Assembly: GCF_026262505.1 (NCBI RefSeq)
Contig: NC_067207.1
Location: forward strand, 7,470,082 to 7,534,081
Direction: 5' to 3'
DNA: 64,000 bases
Origin: Trichomonas vaginalis G3
Lineage: Eukaryota; Parabasalia; Trichomonadida; Trichomonadidae
In this document: positions 14,249 through 28,337 of the stretch, one piece after another
Position numbering within the stretch: the stretch's first letter is position 1
Layout of the letters: each line of letters opens with the position of its first letter
Notes under the pieces: generated by a model
Databases searched by the model: none
What the model saw: only the letters and a program-made list of their open reading frames with translations
Told to the model about the DNA's origin: nothing
Made by a program: the position numbers and the translations under genes

Positions 14249-14545
14249 TTAATTTCTTTGATTGGCTCTCCTCTCGCGGAAATGTTGAAGAGAAATCCTC
14301 AAATCCTTAATTTCTCCATCAACTTTCCAAAGGGGTTCTTTGGTGGTATCATATTTTTCGCTGATATCATAAAATTTGTTTGGTGTAAACCAGGTATGTA
14401 TTTCTGGATTTTTTGGTAACTGTGTATGTGGTGTTGCGTTATAATTTTCGATTAAATTTTGAATTTGATCCCAAGCTACCTCATCAACTTGAATATTCTG
14501 CCAAAATCTTTCGATTTTGCCATTCATGTAAGTTATACCACTCAT
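14249..14545 (-). pseudogene. rve/DDE integrase-like C-terminal fragment
   Basis: This 98-residue open stretch contains NGKIERFW followed by LIENYNATPHTQLPKNPE and PNKFY. That pattern is typical of the end of the rve (RNase H-like) integrase core, where the last catalytic acid sits in the E-R-F motif and is followed by the N-x-x-P-H region. The first part of the catalytic core is absent, so this is a remnant and not an active enzyme. It lies inside the 1.3-kb TIR element, and an identical protein is encoded at 21181-21477. The identification is from motif recognition; the parent family (Maverick, Ginger-like or LTR-type) cannot be decided by eye. Confidence 0.6.
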
Positions 14546-14874
14546 TTGAAAATTATAAGTTTTGAAAAAAACCGTAAATCATTATTGAATCTTAAAATAT
14601 TTATGTACAAAAAGTCGGTATATATTCTATAATTATTTAAAATAATGAAAAAGTTGATTTGTGAATCATTGAAATATTAATGCTGTTATATATATATCAG
14701 ATGATATAAGATGATTTTTTTAAATAAAAAATAAAATTTAATTTTTTAATTGTTAAAATAAGAATAGTAAGCTTGACAAGTAATTTAAGTTTTTGCTTTG
14801 TAAAGTTATTTGGTTGGCAAATGCATTGTGTCACTTTTTGTTTGAGTTCACTTTCTGTAATTTGTCTTATGATA

Positions 14875-17800
14875 GTTTTGTCAAGACTTCATCGTAAAGA
14901 CTTTGTCAAAACTTCATCGTAAAGACTTTGTCATGACTTCTTCGTCAATGTTTTGTCAAGACTTCATCGTAAAGACTTTGTCAAAACTTCATCGTAAAGA
15001 CTTTGTCAAAACTTCATCGTAAAGACTTTGTCATGACTTCATCGTATATGTTTTGTCAAGACTTCATCGTCAATGTTTTGTCATGACTTCATCGTAAAGA
15101 CTTTGTCATGACTTCTTCGTCAATGTTTTGTCAAGACTTCATCGTAAAGACTTTGTCAAAACTTCATCGTCAATGTTTTGTCATGACTTCATCGTATATG
15201 TTTTGTCAAGACTTCATCGTCAATGTTTTGTCATGACTTCATCGTATATGTTTTGTCAAGACTTCACCTCTTGAATTTTCATGATTTCATCGTAAAGACT
15301 TTGTCATGACTTCTTCGTCAATGTTTTGTCAAGACTTCATCGTAAAGACTTTGTCATGACTTCATCGTAAAGACTTTGTCAAAACTTCATCGTAAATGTT
15401 TTGTCAAGACTTCATCGTAAAGACTTTGTCAAGACTTCATCGTAAAGACTTTGTCAAAACTTCATCGTAAAGACTTTGTCAAAACTTCATCGTATATGTT
15501 TTGTCAAAACTTCATCGTCAATGTTTTGTCAAGACTTCTTCGTATATGTTTTGTCATGACTTCATCGTAAATGTTTTGTCATGACTTCATCGTCAATGTT
15601 TTGTCAAGACTTCTTCGTATATGTTTTGTCATGACTTCATCGTATATGTTTTGTCAAAACTTCATCGTATATGTTTTGTCAAAACTTCATCGTATATGTT
15701 TTGTCAAAACTTCATCGTAAATGTTTTGTCAAAACTTCATCGTAAAGACTTTGTCAAGACTTCATCGTAAAGACTTTGTCAAAACTTCATCGTAAAGACT
15801 TTGTCAAAACTTCATCGTCAATGTTTTGTCATGACTTCATCGTATATGTTTTGTCAAAACTTCATCGTCAATGTTTTGTCAAGACTTCACCTCTTGAATT
15901 TTCATGATTTCATCGTAAAGACTTTGTCATGACTTCTTCGTCAATGTTTTGTCAAGACTTCATCGTAAAGACTTTGTCAAAACTTCATCGTAAAGACTTT
16001 GTCAAAACTTCATCGTAAAGACTTTGTCATGACTTCATCGTATATGTTTTGTCAAGACTTCATCGTCAATGTTTTGTCATGACTTCATCGTAAAGACTTT
16101 GTCAAGACTTCTTCGTAAAGACTTTGTCAAAACTTCATCGTAAAGACTTTGTCAAAACTTCATCGTAAATGTTTTGTCAAGACTTCATCGTAAAGACTTT
16201 GTCAAGACTTCATCGTAAAGACTTTGTCAAAACTTCATCGTAAAGACTTTGTCAAAACTTCATCGTATATGTTTTGTCAAAACTTCATCGTCAATGTTTT
16301 GTCAAGACTTCTTCGTATATGTTTTGTCAAGACTTCATCGTAAAGACTTTGTCAAGACTTCATCGTATATGTTTTGTCAAAACTTCTTCGTATATGTTTT
16401 GTCATGATTTCATCGTATATGTTTTGTCAAGACTTCTTCGTAAAGACTTTGTCAAACTTCATCGTAAATGTTTTGTCAGGACTTCTTCGTAAAGACTTTG
16501 TCAAAACTTCATCGTAAAGACTTTGTCAAAACTTCATCGTAAAGACTTTGTCAAAACTTCATCGTAAAGACTTTGTCAAACTTCATCGTCAATGTTTTGT
16601 CAAGACTTCATCGTATATGTTTTGTCATGACTTCATCGTATATGTTTTGTCAAAACTTCATCGTCAATGTTTTGTCATGACTTCATCGTAAAGACTTTGT
16701 CAAGACTTCTTCGTAAAGACTTTGTCAAAACTTCATCGTAAAGACTTTGTCAAAACTTCATCGTAAATGTTTTGTCAAGACTTCATCGTAAAGACTTTGT
16801 CAAGACTTCATCGTAAAGACTTTGTCAAAACTTCATCGTAAAGACTTTGTCAAAACTTCATCGTATATGTTTTGTCAAAACTTCATCGTCAATGTTTTGT
16901 CAAGACTTCTTCGTATATGTTTTGTCAAGACTTCATCGTAAAGACTTTGTCAAGACTTCATCGTATATGTTTTGTCAAAACTTCTTCGTATATGTTTTGT
17001 CATGATTTCATCGTATATGTTTTGTCAAGACTTCTTCGTAAAGACTTTGTCAAACTTCATCGTAAATGTTTTGTCAGGACTTCTTCGTAAAGACTTTGTC
17101 AAAACTTCATCGTAAAGACTTTGTCAAAACTTCATCGTAAAGACTTTGTCAAAACTTCATCGTAAAGACTTTGTCAAAACTTCATCGTCAATGTTTTGTC
17201 AAGACTTCATCGTATATGTTTTGTCATGATTTCATCGTAAATGTTTTGTCATGATTTCTTCGTATATGTTTTGTCATGACTTCATCGTCAATGTTTTGTC
17301 ATGACTTCATCGTCAATGTTTTGTCATGACTTCATCGTAAAGACTTTGTCATGACTTCATCGTAAAGACTTTGTCAAGACTTCTTCGTAAAGACTTTGTC
17401 ATGACTTCTTCGTCAATGTTTTGTCAAAACTTCATCGTAAAGACTTTGTCATGACTTCATCGTATATGTTTTGTCATGACTTCATCGTCAATGTTTTGTC
17501 AAGACTTCTTCGTATATGTTTTGTCAAGACTTCATCGTAAAGACTTTGTCAAGACTTCATCGTATATGTTTTGTCAAAACTTCTTCGTATATGTTTTGTC
17601 ATGATTTCATCGTATATGTTTTGTCAAGACTTCTTCGTAAAGACTTTGTCAAACTTCATCGTAAATGTTTTGTCAGGACTTCTTCGTAAAGACTTTGTCA
17701 AAACTTCATCGTAAAGACTTTGTCAAAACTTCATCGTAAAGACTTTGTCAAAACTTCATCGTAAAGACTTTGTCAAAACTTCATCGTCAATGTTTTGTCA

Positions 17801-20502
17801 AGACTTCATCGTATATGTTTTGTCATGATTTCATCGTAAATGTTTTGTCATGATTTCTTCGTATATGTTTTGTCATGACTTCATCGTCAATGTTTTGTCA
17901 TGACTTCATCGTCAATGTTTTGTCATGACTTCATCGTAAAGACTTTGTCATGACTTCATCGTAAAGACTTTGTCAAGACTTCTTCGTAAAGACTTTGTCA
18001 TGACTTCTTCGTCAATGTTTTGTCAAAACTTCATCGTAAAGACTTTGTCATGACTTCATCGTATATGTTTTGTCATGACTTCATCGTCAATGTTTTGTCA
18101 AGACTTCTTCGTATATGTTTTGTCATGACTTCATCGTATATGTTTTGTCAAAACTTCATCGTATATGTTTTGTCAAAACTTCATCGTATATGTTTTGTCA
18201 AAACTTCATCGTAAATGTTTTGTCAAAACTTCATCGTAAAGACTTTGTCAAGACTTCTTCGTAAAGACTTTGTCATGACTTCATCGTACAGACTTTGTCA
18301 AAACTTCATCGTCAATGTTTTGTCATGACTTCATCGTATATGTTTTGTCAAAACTTCATCGTCAATGTTTTGTCATGACTTCATCGTATATGTTTTGTCA
18401 AGACTTCATCGTCAATGTTTTGTCAAGACTTCACCTCTTGAATTTTCATGATTTCATCGTAAAGACTTTGTCATGACTTCTTCGTCAATGTTTTGTCAAG
18501 ACTTCATCGTAAAGACTTTGTCAAAACTTCATCGTAAAGACTTTGTCAAAACTTCATCGTAAAGACTTTGTCATGACTTCATCGTATATGTTTTGTCAAG
18601 ACTTCATCGTCAATGTTTTGTCATGACTTCATCGTATATGTTTTGTCAAGACTTCACCTCTTGAATTTTCATGATTTCATCGTAAAGACTTTGTCATGAC
18701 TTCTTCGTCAATGTTTTGTCAAGACTTCATCGTAAAGACTTTGTCAAAACTTCATCGTAAAGACTTTGTCAAAACTTCATCGTAAAGACTTTGTCATGAC
18801 TTCATCGTATATGTTTTGTCAAGACTTCTTCGTAAATGTTTTGTCAAGACTTCTTCGTAAATGTTTTGTCAAGACTTCTTCGTAAATGTTTTGTCATGAC
18901 TTCATCGTATATGTTTTGTCAAAACTTCTTCGTAAAGACTTTGTCAAGACTTCTTCGTAAATGTTTTGTCAAGACTTCATCGTCAATGTTTTGTCATGAC
19001 TTTTTCGTAAATGTTTTGTCAAGACTTCTTCGTAAATGTTTTGTCAAGACTTCTTCGTAAATGTTTTGTCATGACTTCATCGTATATGTTTTGTCAAAAC
19101 TTCTTCGTAAAGACTTTGTCAAGACTTCTTCGTAAATGTTTTGTCAAGACTTCATCGTCAATGTTTTGTCATGACTTTTTCGTAAATGTTTTGTCAAGAC
19201 TTCTTCGTAAATGTTTTGTCAAGACTTCTTCGTAAATATTTTGTCAAGACTTCATCGTATATGTTTTGTCAAGACTTCATCGTCAATGTTTTGTCATGAC
19301 TTCATCGTATATGTTTTGTCAAGACTTCACCTCTTGAATTTTCATGATTTCATCGTAAAGACTTTGTCATGAACCTTCGTCATGTTTTCAAAGACTTATC
19401 GTAAAGACTTTGTCAAAACTTCATCGTAAAGACTTTGTCAAAACTTCATCGTAAAGACTTTGTCATGACTTCATCGTATATGTTTTGTCAAGACTTCATC
19501 GTCAATGTTTTGTCATGACTTCATCGTATATGTTTTGTCAAGACTTCACCTCTTGAATTTTCATGATTTCATCGTAAAGACTTTGTCATGACTTCTTCGT
19601 CAATGTTTTGTCAAGACTTCATCGTAAAGACTTTGTCAAAACTTCATCGTAAAGACTTTGTCAAAACTTCATCGTAAAGACTTTGTCATGACTTCATCGT
19701 ATATGTTTTGTCAAGACTTCTTCGTAAATGTTTTGTCAAGACTTCTTCGTAAATGTTTTGTCAAGACTTCTTCGTAAATGTTTTGTCATGACTTCATCGT
19801 ATATGTTTTGTCAAAACTTCTTCGTAAAGACTTTGTCAAGACTTCTTCGTAAATGTTTTGTCATGACTTCATCGTATATGTTTTGTCAAGACTTCTTCGT
19901 AAATGTTTTGTCAAGACTTCTTCGTAAATGTTTTGTCAAGACTTCTTCGTAAATGTTTTGTCATGACTTCATCGATATGTTTTGTCAAAACTTCTTCGTA
20001 AAGACTTTGTCAAGACTTCTTCGTAAATGTTTTGTCAAGACTTCATCGTCAATGTTTTGTCATGACTTTTTCGTAATGTTTTGTCAAGACTTCTTCGTAA
20101 TGTTTTGTCAAGACTTCTTCGTAAATGTTTTGTCATGACTTCATCGTATATGTTTTGTCAAAACTTCTTCGTAAAGACTTTGTCAAGACTTCTTCGTAAA
20201 TGTTTTGTCAAGACTTCTTCGTAAATATTTTGTCAAGACTTCATCGTATATGTTTTGTCAAGACTTCATCGTCAATGTTTTGTCATGACTTCATCGTATA
20301 TGTTTTGTCAAGACTTCACCTCTTGAATTTTCATGATTTCATCGTAAAGACTTTGTCATGACTTCTTCGTCAATGTTTTGTCAAGACTTCACCTCTTGAA
20401 TTTTCATGATTTCATCGTAAAGACTTTGTCATGACTTCACCTCTTGAATTTTCATGATTTCATCGTAAAGACTTTGTCATGACTTCTTCGTCAATGTTTT
20501 GT
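14875..20502 (+). repeat. 25-bp satellite array, segment 3
   Basis: Regular 25-bp satellite in the same orientation as upstream. Blocks of 598 bp are duplicated in tandem (16274 and 16872 start identical blocks). A 175-bp block of seven units, rich in the TTCTTCGTAAATG variant, repeats at 18836 and 19011 and again near 19728. Marker units with CACCTCTTGAATTTTCATGA lie near 15265, 15886, 18432, 18655, 19328, 19546, 20323, 20390 and 20437. A small irregular patch occurs near 19372-19397. No gene was found. Confidence 0.95.
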
Positions 20503-20689
20503 TGTAAGACGAGTTACGGAAAGTGAGGTGAACCGAAAAAGTGACACTTATTTAGTCGGATAAATTCCCTATATATTTACTTGTCAAAAAAAATCAGACT
20601 TTTTTTGCTTTAAAAAATTTATAAGTTAATTATTGAGAACGAAGGTGAAAGGAAATGGATATCTCTTACCCTTTCATTCCCTCGAGAAA

Positions 20690-20860
20690 GTTCAAAAACT
20701 TGTGTGAAATCAGTTCTGATTGCACCCAAGTTTTTGAACTTTGTATAAGGAATTGTTGGCTATGATGTACTGATCATGAATCAGTACATCATAGCCAACA
20801 ATTCTTCGCAAACAGCGGGAAACTTTGTCCGAATAGTTTAACATTCGGACAAAGTTTCCC
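20690..20860. repeat. Three consecutive hairpins, copy 3
   Basis: The same three inverted repeats in the same order and spacing as at 13757-13928. The arms are essentially intact. Confidence 0.92.
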
Positions 20861-21180
20861 AACTTTCAAGCCGAAATTCGCGGATACCATTCACCAACTA
20901 GCTCTTGCTATGATGGTTATTAAAAAATCAAGATCTATATTAAATTCAAAATCTACTCAAAGTCACTAATGTTCGATTTCGGAGTGTCAAATTACTGTAC
21001 TACAGTTGCTGCTTCTTCTGCAACTTGCGTATCTCTGTAACGAAGAAAAAAATATGTAAATGTTTTAAAAGGTAAGTGTTTATTCTTATTAATCTGACTG
21101 AGCTTAGTAAGAAGATGTAATCGATATTGTTAATTTGTGTTAAAATTAGATTTTTTTTTCGATTTTAAAATATTACCGAA

Positions 21181-21477
21181 TTAATTTCTTTGATTGGCTC
21201 TCCTCTCGCGGAAATGTTGAAGAGAAATCCTCAAATCCTTAATTTCTCCATCAACTTTCCAAAGGGGTTCTTTGGTGGTATCATATTTTTCGCTGATATC
21301 ATAAAATTTGTTTGGTGTAAACCAGGTATGTATTTCTGGATTTTTTGGTAACTGTGTATGTGGTGTTGCGTTATAATTTTCGATTAAATTTTGAATTTGA
21401 TCCCAAGCTACCTCATCAACTTGAATATTCTGCCAAAATCTTTCGATTTTGCCATTCATGTAAGTTATACCACTCAT
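21181..21477 (-). pseudogene. rve/DDE integrase-like C-terminal fragment, second copy
   Basis: Encodes the same 98 residues as 14249-14545, including NGKIERFW and NATPHTQLP. It is part of the third 1.3-kb element. The identical protein in two copies nearly 7 kb apart points to recent amplification or homogenisation of the whole higher-order unit, rather than to selection on this fragment. Confidence 0.6.
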
Positions 21478-21803
21478 TTGAAAATTATAAGTTTTGAAAA
21501 AAACCGTAAATCATTATTGAATCTTAAAATATTTATGTACAAAAAGTCGGTATATATTCTATAATTATTTAAAATAATGAAAAAGTGATTTGTGAATCAT
21601 TGAAATATTAATGCTGTTATAATATATCAGATGATATAAGATGATTTTTTTAAATAAAAAATAAAATTTAATTTTTAATTGTTAAAATAAGAATAGTAAG
21701 CTTGACAAGTAATTTAAGTTTTTGCTTTGTAAAGTTATTTGGTTGGCAAATGCATTGTGTCACTTTTTGTTTGAGTTCACTTTCTGTAATTTGTCTTATG
21801 ATA

Positions 21804-24800
21804 GTTTTGTCAAGACTTCATCGTAAAGACTTTGTCAAAACTTCATCGTAAAGACTTTGTCAAAACTTCATCGTAAAGACTTTGTCATGACTTCATCGTA
21901 AAGACTTTGTCAAAACTTCATCGTCAATGTTTTGTCATGACTTCATCGTATATGTTTTGTCAAAACTTCATCGTATATGTTTTGTCAAACTTCATCGTAT
22001 ATGTTTTGTCAAACTTCATCGTAAATGTTTTGTCAAACTTCATCGTAAAGACTTTGTCAAGACTTCATCGTAAAGACTTTGTCAAACTTCATCGTCAATG
22101 TTTTGTCATGACTTCATCGTATATGTTTTGTCAAAACTTCATCGTCAATGTTTTGTCATGACTTCATCGTCAATGTTTTGTCAAGACTTCACCTCTTGAA
22201 TTTTCATGATTTCATCGTAAAGACTTTGTCATGACTTCTTCGTCAATGTTTTGTCAAGACTTCATCGTAAAGACTTTGTCAAAACTTCATCGTAAAGACT
22301 TTGTCAAGACTTCATCGTAAAGACTTTGTCAAAACTTCATCGTAAAGACTTTGTCATGACTTCTTTTTCAATGTTTTGTCAAGACTTCATCGTAAAGACT
22401 TTGTCAAAACTTCATCGTAAAGACTTTGTCAAAACTTCATCGTAAAGACTTTGTCAAAACTTCATCGTAAATGTTTTGTCAAGACTTCATCGTAAAGACT
22501 TTGTCAAGACTTCATCGTAAAGACTTTGTCAAAACTTCATCGTAAAGACTTTGTCAAAACTTCATCGTATATGTTTTGTCAAAACTTCATCGTCAATGTT
22601 TTGTCAAGACTTCTTCGTATATGTTTTGTCAAGACTTCATCGTAAAGACTTTGTCAAGACTTCATCGTATATGTTTTGTCAAAACTTCTTCGTATATGTT
22701 TTGTCATGATTTCATCGTATATGTTTTGTCAAGACTTCTTCGTAAAGACTTTGTCAAAACTTCATCGTAAAGACTTTGTCAAGACTTCATCGTAAAGACT
22801 TTGTCAAAACTTCATCGTATATGTTTTGTCAAAACTTCATCGTAAATGTTTTGTCAAAACTTCATCGTAAATGTTTTGTCAAAACTTCATCGTAAAGACT
22901 TTGTCAAGACTTCTTCGTAAAGACTTTGTCATGACTTCATCGTAAAGACTTTGTCAAAACTTCATCGTCAATGTTTTGTCATGACTTCATCGTCAATGTT
23001 TTGTCATGACTTCATCGTCAATGTTTTGTCAAGACTTCATCGTATATGTTTTGTCAAAACTTCATCGTAAATGTTTTGTCAAAACTTCATCGTAAAGACT
23101 TTGTCAAGACTTCATCGTAAAGACTTTGTCAAAACTTCATCGTAAAGACTTTGTCAAAACTTCATCGTCAATGTTTTGTCATGACTTCATCGTATATGTT
23201 TTGTCAAAACTTCATCGTATATGTTTTGTCAAAACTTCATCGTATATGTTTTGTCAAAACTTCATCGTAAATGTTTTGTCAAAACTTCATCGTAAAGACT
23301 TTGTCAAGACTTCTTCGTAAAGACTTTGTCAAAACTTCATCGTCAATGTTTTGTCAAGACTTCATCGTATATGTTTTGTCAAAACTTCATCGTCAATGTT
23401 TTGTCATGACTTCATCGTCAATGTTTTGTCAAGACTTCACCTCTTGAATTTTCATGATTTCATCGTAAAGACTTTGTCATGACTTCTTCGTCAATGTTTT
23501 GTCAAGACTTCATCGTAAAGACTTTGTCAAAACTTCATCGTAAAGACTTTGTCAAGACTTCATCGTAAAGACTTTGTCAAAACTTCATCGTCAATGTTTT
23601 GTCAAGACTTCATCGTATATGTTTTGTCAAGACTTCATCGTAAAGACTTTGTCATGACTTCATCGTATATGTTTTGTCAAGACTTCATCGTCAATGTTTT
23701 GTCATGACTTCATCGTCAATGTTTTGTCAAGACTTCACCTCTTGAATTTTCATGATTTCATCGTAAAGACTTTGTCATGACTTCTTCGTCAATGTTTTGT
23801 CAAGACTTCATCGTAAAGACTTTGTCAAAACTTCATCGTAAAGACTTTGTCAAGACTTCATCGTAAAGACTTTGTCAAAACTTCATCGTAAAGACTTTGT
23901 CAAAACTTCATCGTCAATGTTTTGTCAAAACTTCATCGTATATGTTTTGTCAAAACTTCATCGTAAATGTTTTGTCAAAACTTCATCGTAAATGTTTTGT
24001 CAAAACTTCATCGTAAAGACTTTGTCATGACTTCTTCGTAAAGACTTTGTCATGACTTCTTCGTAAAGACTTTGTCAAAACTTCATCGTAAAGACTTTGT
24101 CATGACTTCATCGTATATGTTTTGTCAAGACTTCTTCGTATATGTTTTGTCATGACTTCATCGTATATGTTTTGTCATGACTTCATCGTATATGTTTTGT
24201 CAAAACTTCATCGTATATGTTTTGTCAAAACTTCATCGTAAATGTTTTGTCAAAACTTCATCGTAAAGACTTTGTCAAGACTTCTTCGTAAAGACTTTGT
24301 CAAAACTTCATCGTAAAGACTTTGTCAAAACTTCATCGTCAATGTTTTGTCATGACTTCATCGTATATGTTTTGTCAAAACTTCATCGTCAATGTTTTGT
24401 CAAGACTTCACCTCTTGAATTTTCATGATTTCATCGTAAAGACTTTGTCATGACTTCTTCGTCAATGTTTTGTCAAGACTTCATCGTAAAGACTTTGTCA
24501 AACTTCATCGTAAAGACTTTGTCAAAACTTCATCGTAAAGACTTTGTCATGACTTCATCGTATATGTTTTGTCAAGACTTCATCGTCAATGTTTTGTCAT
24601 GACTTCATCGTAAAGACTTTGTCAAGACTTCTTCGTAAAGACTTTGTCAAAACTTCATCGTAAAGACTTTGTCAAAACTTCATCGTAAATGTTTTGTCAA
24701 GACTTCATCGTAAAGACTTTGTCAAGACTTCATCGTAAAGACTTTGTCAAAACTTCATCGTAAAGACTTTGTCAAAACTTCATCGTAAAGACTTTGTCAA

Positions 24801-27800
24801 AACTTCATCGTAAGACTTTGTCAAAACTTCATCGTATATGTTTGTCAAAACTTCATCGTCAATGTTTTGTCAAGACTTCATCGTAATGTTTTGTCAAAAC
24901 TTCATCGTAAAGACTTTGTCAAGACTTCATCGTATATGTTTTGTCAAAACTTCTTCGTATATGTTTTGTCAAAACTTCATCGTAAATGTTTTGTCAAAAC
25001 TTCATCGTAAAGACTTTGTCAAAACTTCATCGTAAAGACTTTGTCAAAACTTCATCGTAAAGACTTTGTCAAAACTTCATCGTCAATGTTTTGTCAAGAC
25101 TTCATCGTATATGTTTTGTCATGATTTCATCGTAAATGTTTTGTCATGATTTCTTCGTATATGTTTTGTCATGACTTCATCGTCAATGTTTTGTCATGAC
25201 TTCATCGTCAATGTTTTGTCATGACTTCATCGTAAAGACTTTGTCATGACTTCATCGTAAAGACTTTGTCAAGACTTCTTCGTAAAGACTTTGTCATGAC
25301 TTCTTCGTAAAGACTTTGTCAAAACTTCATCGTAAAGACTTTGTCATGACTTCATCGTATATGTTTTGTCAAAACTTCATCGTCAATGTTTTGTCAAGAC
25401 TTCTTCGTATATGTTTTGTCAAAACTTCATCGTAAATGTTTTGTCAAAACTTCATCGTAAAGACTTTGTCAAGACTTCATCGTAAAGACTTTGTCAAAAC
25501 TTCATCGTAAAGACTTTGTCAAAACTTCATCGTCAATGTTTTGTCATGACTTCATCGTATATGTTTTGTCAAAACTTCATCGTATATGTTTTGTCAAAAC
25601 TTCATCGTATATGTTTTGTCAAAACTTCATCGTAAATGTTTTGTCAAAACTTCATCGTAAAGACTTTGTCAAGACTTCTTCGTAAAGACTTTGTCAAAAC
25701 TTCATCGTCAATGTTTTGTCATGACTTCATCGTATATGTTTTGTCAAAACTTCATCGTCAATGTTTTGTCATGACTTCATCGTCAATGTTTTGTCAAGAC
25801 TTCACCTCTTGAATTTTCATGATTTCATCGTAAAGACTTTGTCATGACTTCTTCGTCAATGTTTTGTCAAGACTTCATCGTAAAGACTTTGTCAAAACTT
25901 CATCGTAAAGACTTTGTCAAGACTTCATCGTAAAGACTTTGTCAAAACTTCATCGTAAAGACTTTGTCAAAACTTCATCGTAAAGACTTTGTCAAAACTT
26001 CATCGTATATGTTTTGTCAAGACTTCATCGTCAATGTTTTGTCATGACTTCATCGTATATGTTTTGTCAAGACTTCATCGTAAAGACTTTGTCAAAACTT
26101 CATCGTAAAGACTTTGTCAAAACTTCATCGTATATGTTTTGTCAAAACTTCATCGTCAATGTTTTGTCAAGACTTCTTCGTAAAGACTTTGTCATGACTT
26201 CATCGTAAAGACTTTGTCAAGACTTCATCGTATATGTTTTGTCAAAACTTCTTCGTATATGTTTTGTCATGATTTCATCGTATATGTTTTGTCAAGACTT
26301 CTTCGTAAAGACTTTGTCAAACTTCATCGTAAATGTTTTGTCAAGACTTCTTCGTAAAGACTTTGTCAAAACTTCATCGTATATGCTTTGTCATGACTTC
26401 ATCGTAAAGACTTTGTCAAAACTTCATCGTCAATGTTTTGTCATGACTTCATCGTATATGTTTTGTCAAGACTTCATCGTCAATGTTTTGTCATGACTTC
26501 ATCGTATATGTTTTGTCAAGACTTCACCTCTTGAATTTTCATGATTTCATCGTAAAGACTTTGTCATGACTTCTTCGTCAATGTTTTGTCAAGACTTCAT
26601 CGTAAAGACTTTGTCAAACTTCATCGTAAAGACTTTGTCAAAACTTCATCGTATATGTTTTGTCAAGACTTCACCTCTTGAATTTTCATGATTTCATCGT
26701 AAAGACTTTGTCATGACTTCTTCGTCAATGTTTTGTCAAGACTTCATCGTAAAGACTTTGTCAAAACTTCATCGTAAAGACTTTGTCAAAACTTCATCGT
26801 AAAGACTTTGTCAAAACTTCATCGTAAATGTTTTGTCAAGACTTCATCGTAAAGACTTTGTCAAGACTTCATCGTAAAGACTTTGTCAAAACTTCATCGT
26901 AAAGACTTTGTCAAAACTTCATCGTAAATGTTTTGTCAAGACTTCATCGTAAAGACTTTGTCAAGACTTCATCGTAAAGACTTTGTCAAGACTTCTTCGT
27001 AAAGACTTTGTCAAACTTCATCGTAAATGTTTTGTCAAGACTTCTTCGTAAAGACTTTGTCAAAACTTCATCGTATATGCTTTGTCAAAACTTCATCGTA
27101 AAGACTTTGTCATGACTTCATCGTATATGTTTTGTCAAGACTTCATCGTCAATGTTTTGTCATGACTTCATCGTAAAGACTTTGTCAAGACTTCTTCGTA
27201 AAGACTTTGTCAAAACTTCATCGTAAAGACTTTGTCAAAACTTCATCGTAAATGTTTTGTCAAGACTTCATCGTAAAGACTTTGTCAAGACTTCATCGTA
27301 AAGACTTTGTCAAAACTTCATCGTAAAGACTTTGTCAAAACTTCATCGTATATGTTTTGTCAAAACTTCATCGTCAATGTTTTGTCAAGACTTCTTCGTA
27401 AAGACTTTGTCATGACTTCATCGTAAAGACTTTGTCAAGACTTCTTCGTAAAGACTTTGTCATGACTTCATCGTCAATGTTTTGTCAAGACTTCATCGTA
27501 AAGACTTTGTCAAAACTTCATCGTAAAGACTTTGTCAAAACTTCATCGTCAATGTTTTGTCATGACTTCATCGTATATGTTTTGGCAAAACTTCATCGTA
27601 TATGTTTTGTCAAAACTTCATCGTATATGTTTTGTCAAAACTTCATCGTAAATGTTTTGTCAAAACTTCATCGTAAAGACTTTGTCAAGACTTCTTCGTA
27701 TATGTTTTGTCATGACTTCATCGTATATGTTTTGTCAAAACTTCATCGTATATGTTTTGTCAAAACTTCATCGTCAATGTTTTGTCATGACTTCATCGTC

Positions 27801-28337
27801 AATGTTTTGTCAAGACTTCACCTCTTGAATTTTCATGATTTCATCGTAAAGACTTTGTCATGACTTCTTCGTCAATGTTTTGTCAAGACTTCATCGTAAA
27901 GACTTTGTCAAAACTTCATCGTAAAGACTTTGTCAAGACTTCATCGTAAAGACTTTGTCAAAACTTCATCGTAAAGACTTTGTCAAAACTTCATCGTCAA
28001 TGTTTTGTCAAAACTTCATCGTATATGTTTTGTCAAAACTTCATCGTAAATGTTTTGTCAAAACTTCATCGTAAATGTTTTGTTCATCCGTAAAGACTTT
28101 GTCAAGACTTCTTCGTAATCGACTTTGTCATGACTTCATCGTAAAGACTTTGTCAAAACTTCATCGTCAATGTTTTGTCATGACTTCATCGTATATGTTT
28201 TGTCAAGACTTCATCGTCAATGTTTTGTCATGACTTCATCGTATATGTTTTGTCAAGACTTCACCTCTTGAATTTCGATGTTCATCGTAAAGACTTTGTC
28301 ATGACTTCTTCCGTCAATGTTTTGTCAAGACTTCATG
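21804..28337 (+). repeat. 25-bp satellite array, segment 4
   Basis: Regular 25-bp satellite in plus orientation up to the gap. Marker units with CACCTCTTGAATTTTCATGA lie near 22190, 23427, 23730, 24410, 25803, 26523, 26663, 27820 and 28262. The last ~250 bases before the gap are irregular again. The long open frame at 27432-27863 is a by-product of the unit length. No gene was found. Confidence 0.95.

Larger units (their letters stand above)
13570..14874. mobile_element. 1.3-kb TIR element in satellite, copy 2
   Basis: The left end (13570-13614) and the reverse complement of the right end (14828-14874) match imperfectly over about 45 bp. They share TAAGAC, TTAC, GAAAGTGA and AAAAAGTGACAC. 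GTTTTGT flanks both sides (13563-13569 and 14875-14881), which fits a 7-bp target duplication of satellite sequence. Inside are three consecutive hairpins and a minus-strand integrase-like fragment. With terminal inverted repeats plus an rve-type fragment it could be a non-autonomous derivative of an integrase-bearing DNA element (Maverick-like or Ginger-like). The family is not settled. Confidence 0.75.
20503..21803. mobile_element. 1.3-kb TIR element in satellite, copy 3
   Basis: Nearly identical to 13570-14874, with the same flanking satellite on both sides, the same GTTTTGT direct repeats (20496-20502 and 21804-21810), the same inverted terminal sequences, the hairpin cluster and the integrase-like fragment. 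Sharing one insertion point with copy 2 means the two are descendants of a single insertion that was copied with the satellite, not independent insertions. Confidence 0.78.

Noticed and set aside
14249-14545. LTR retrotransposon origin for the integrase-like fragment
   Set aside because: No reverse transcriptase, primer-binding site or direct long terminal repeats lie nearby; the flanks are short inverted repeats instead.
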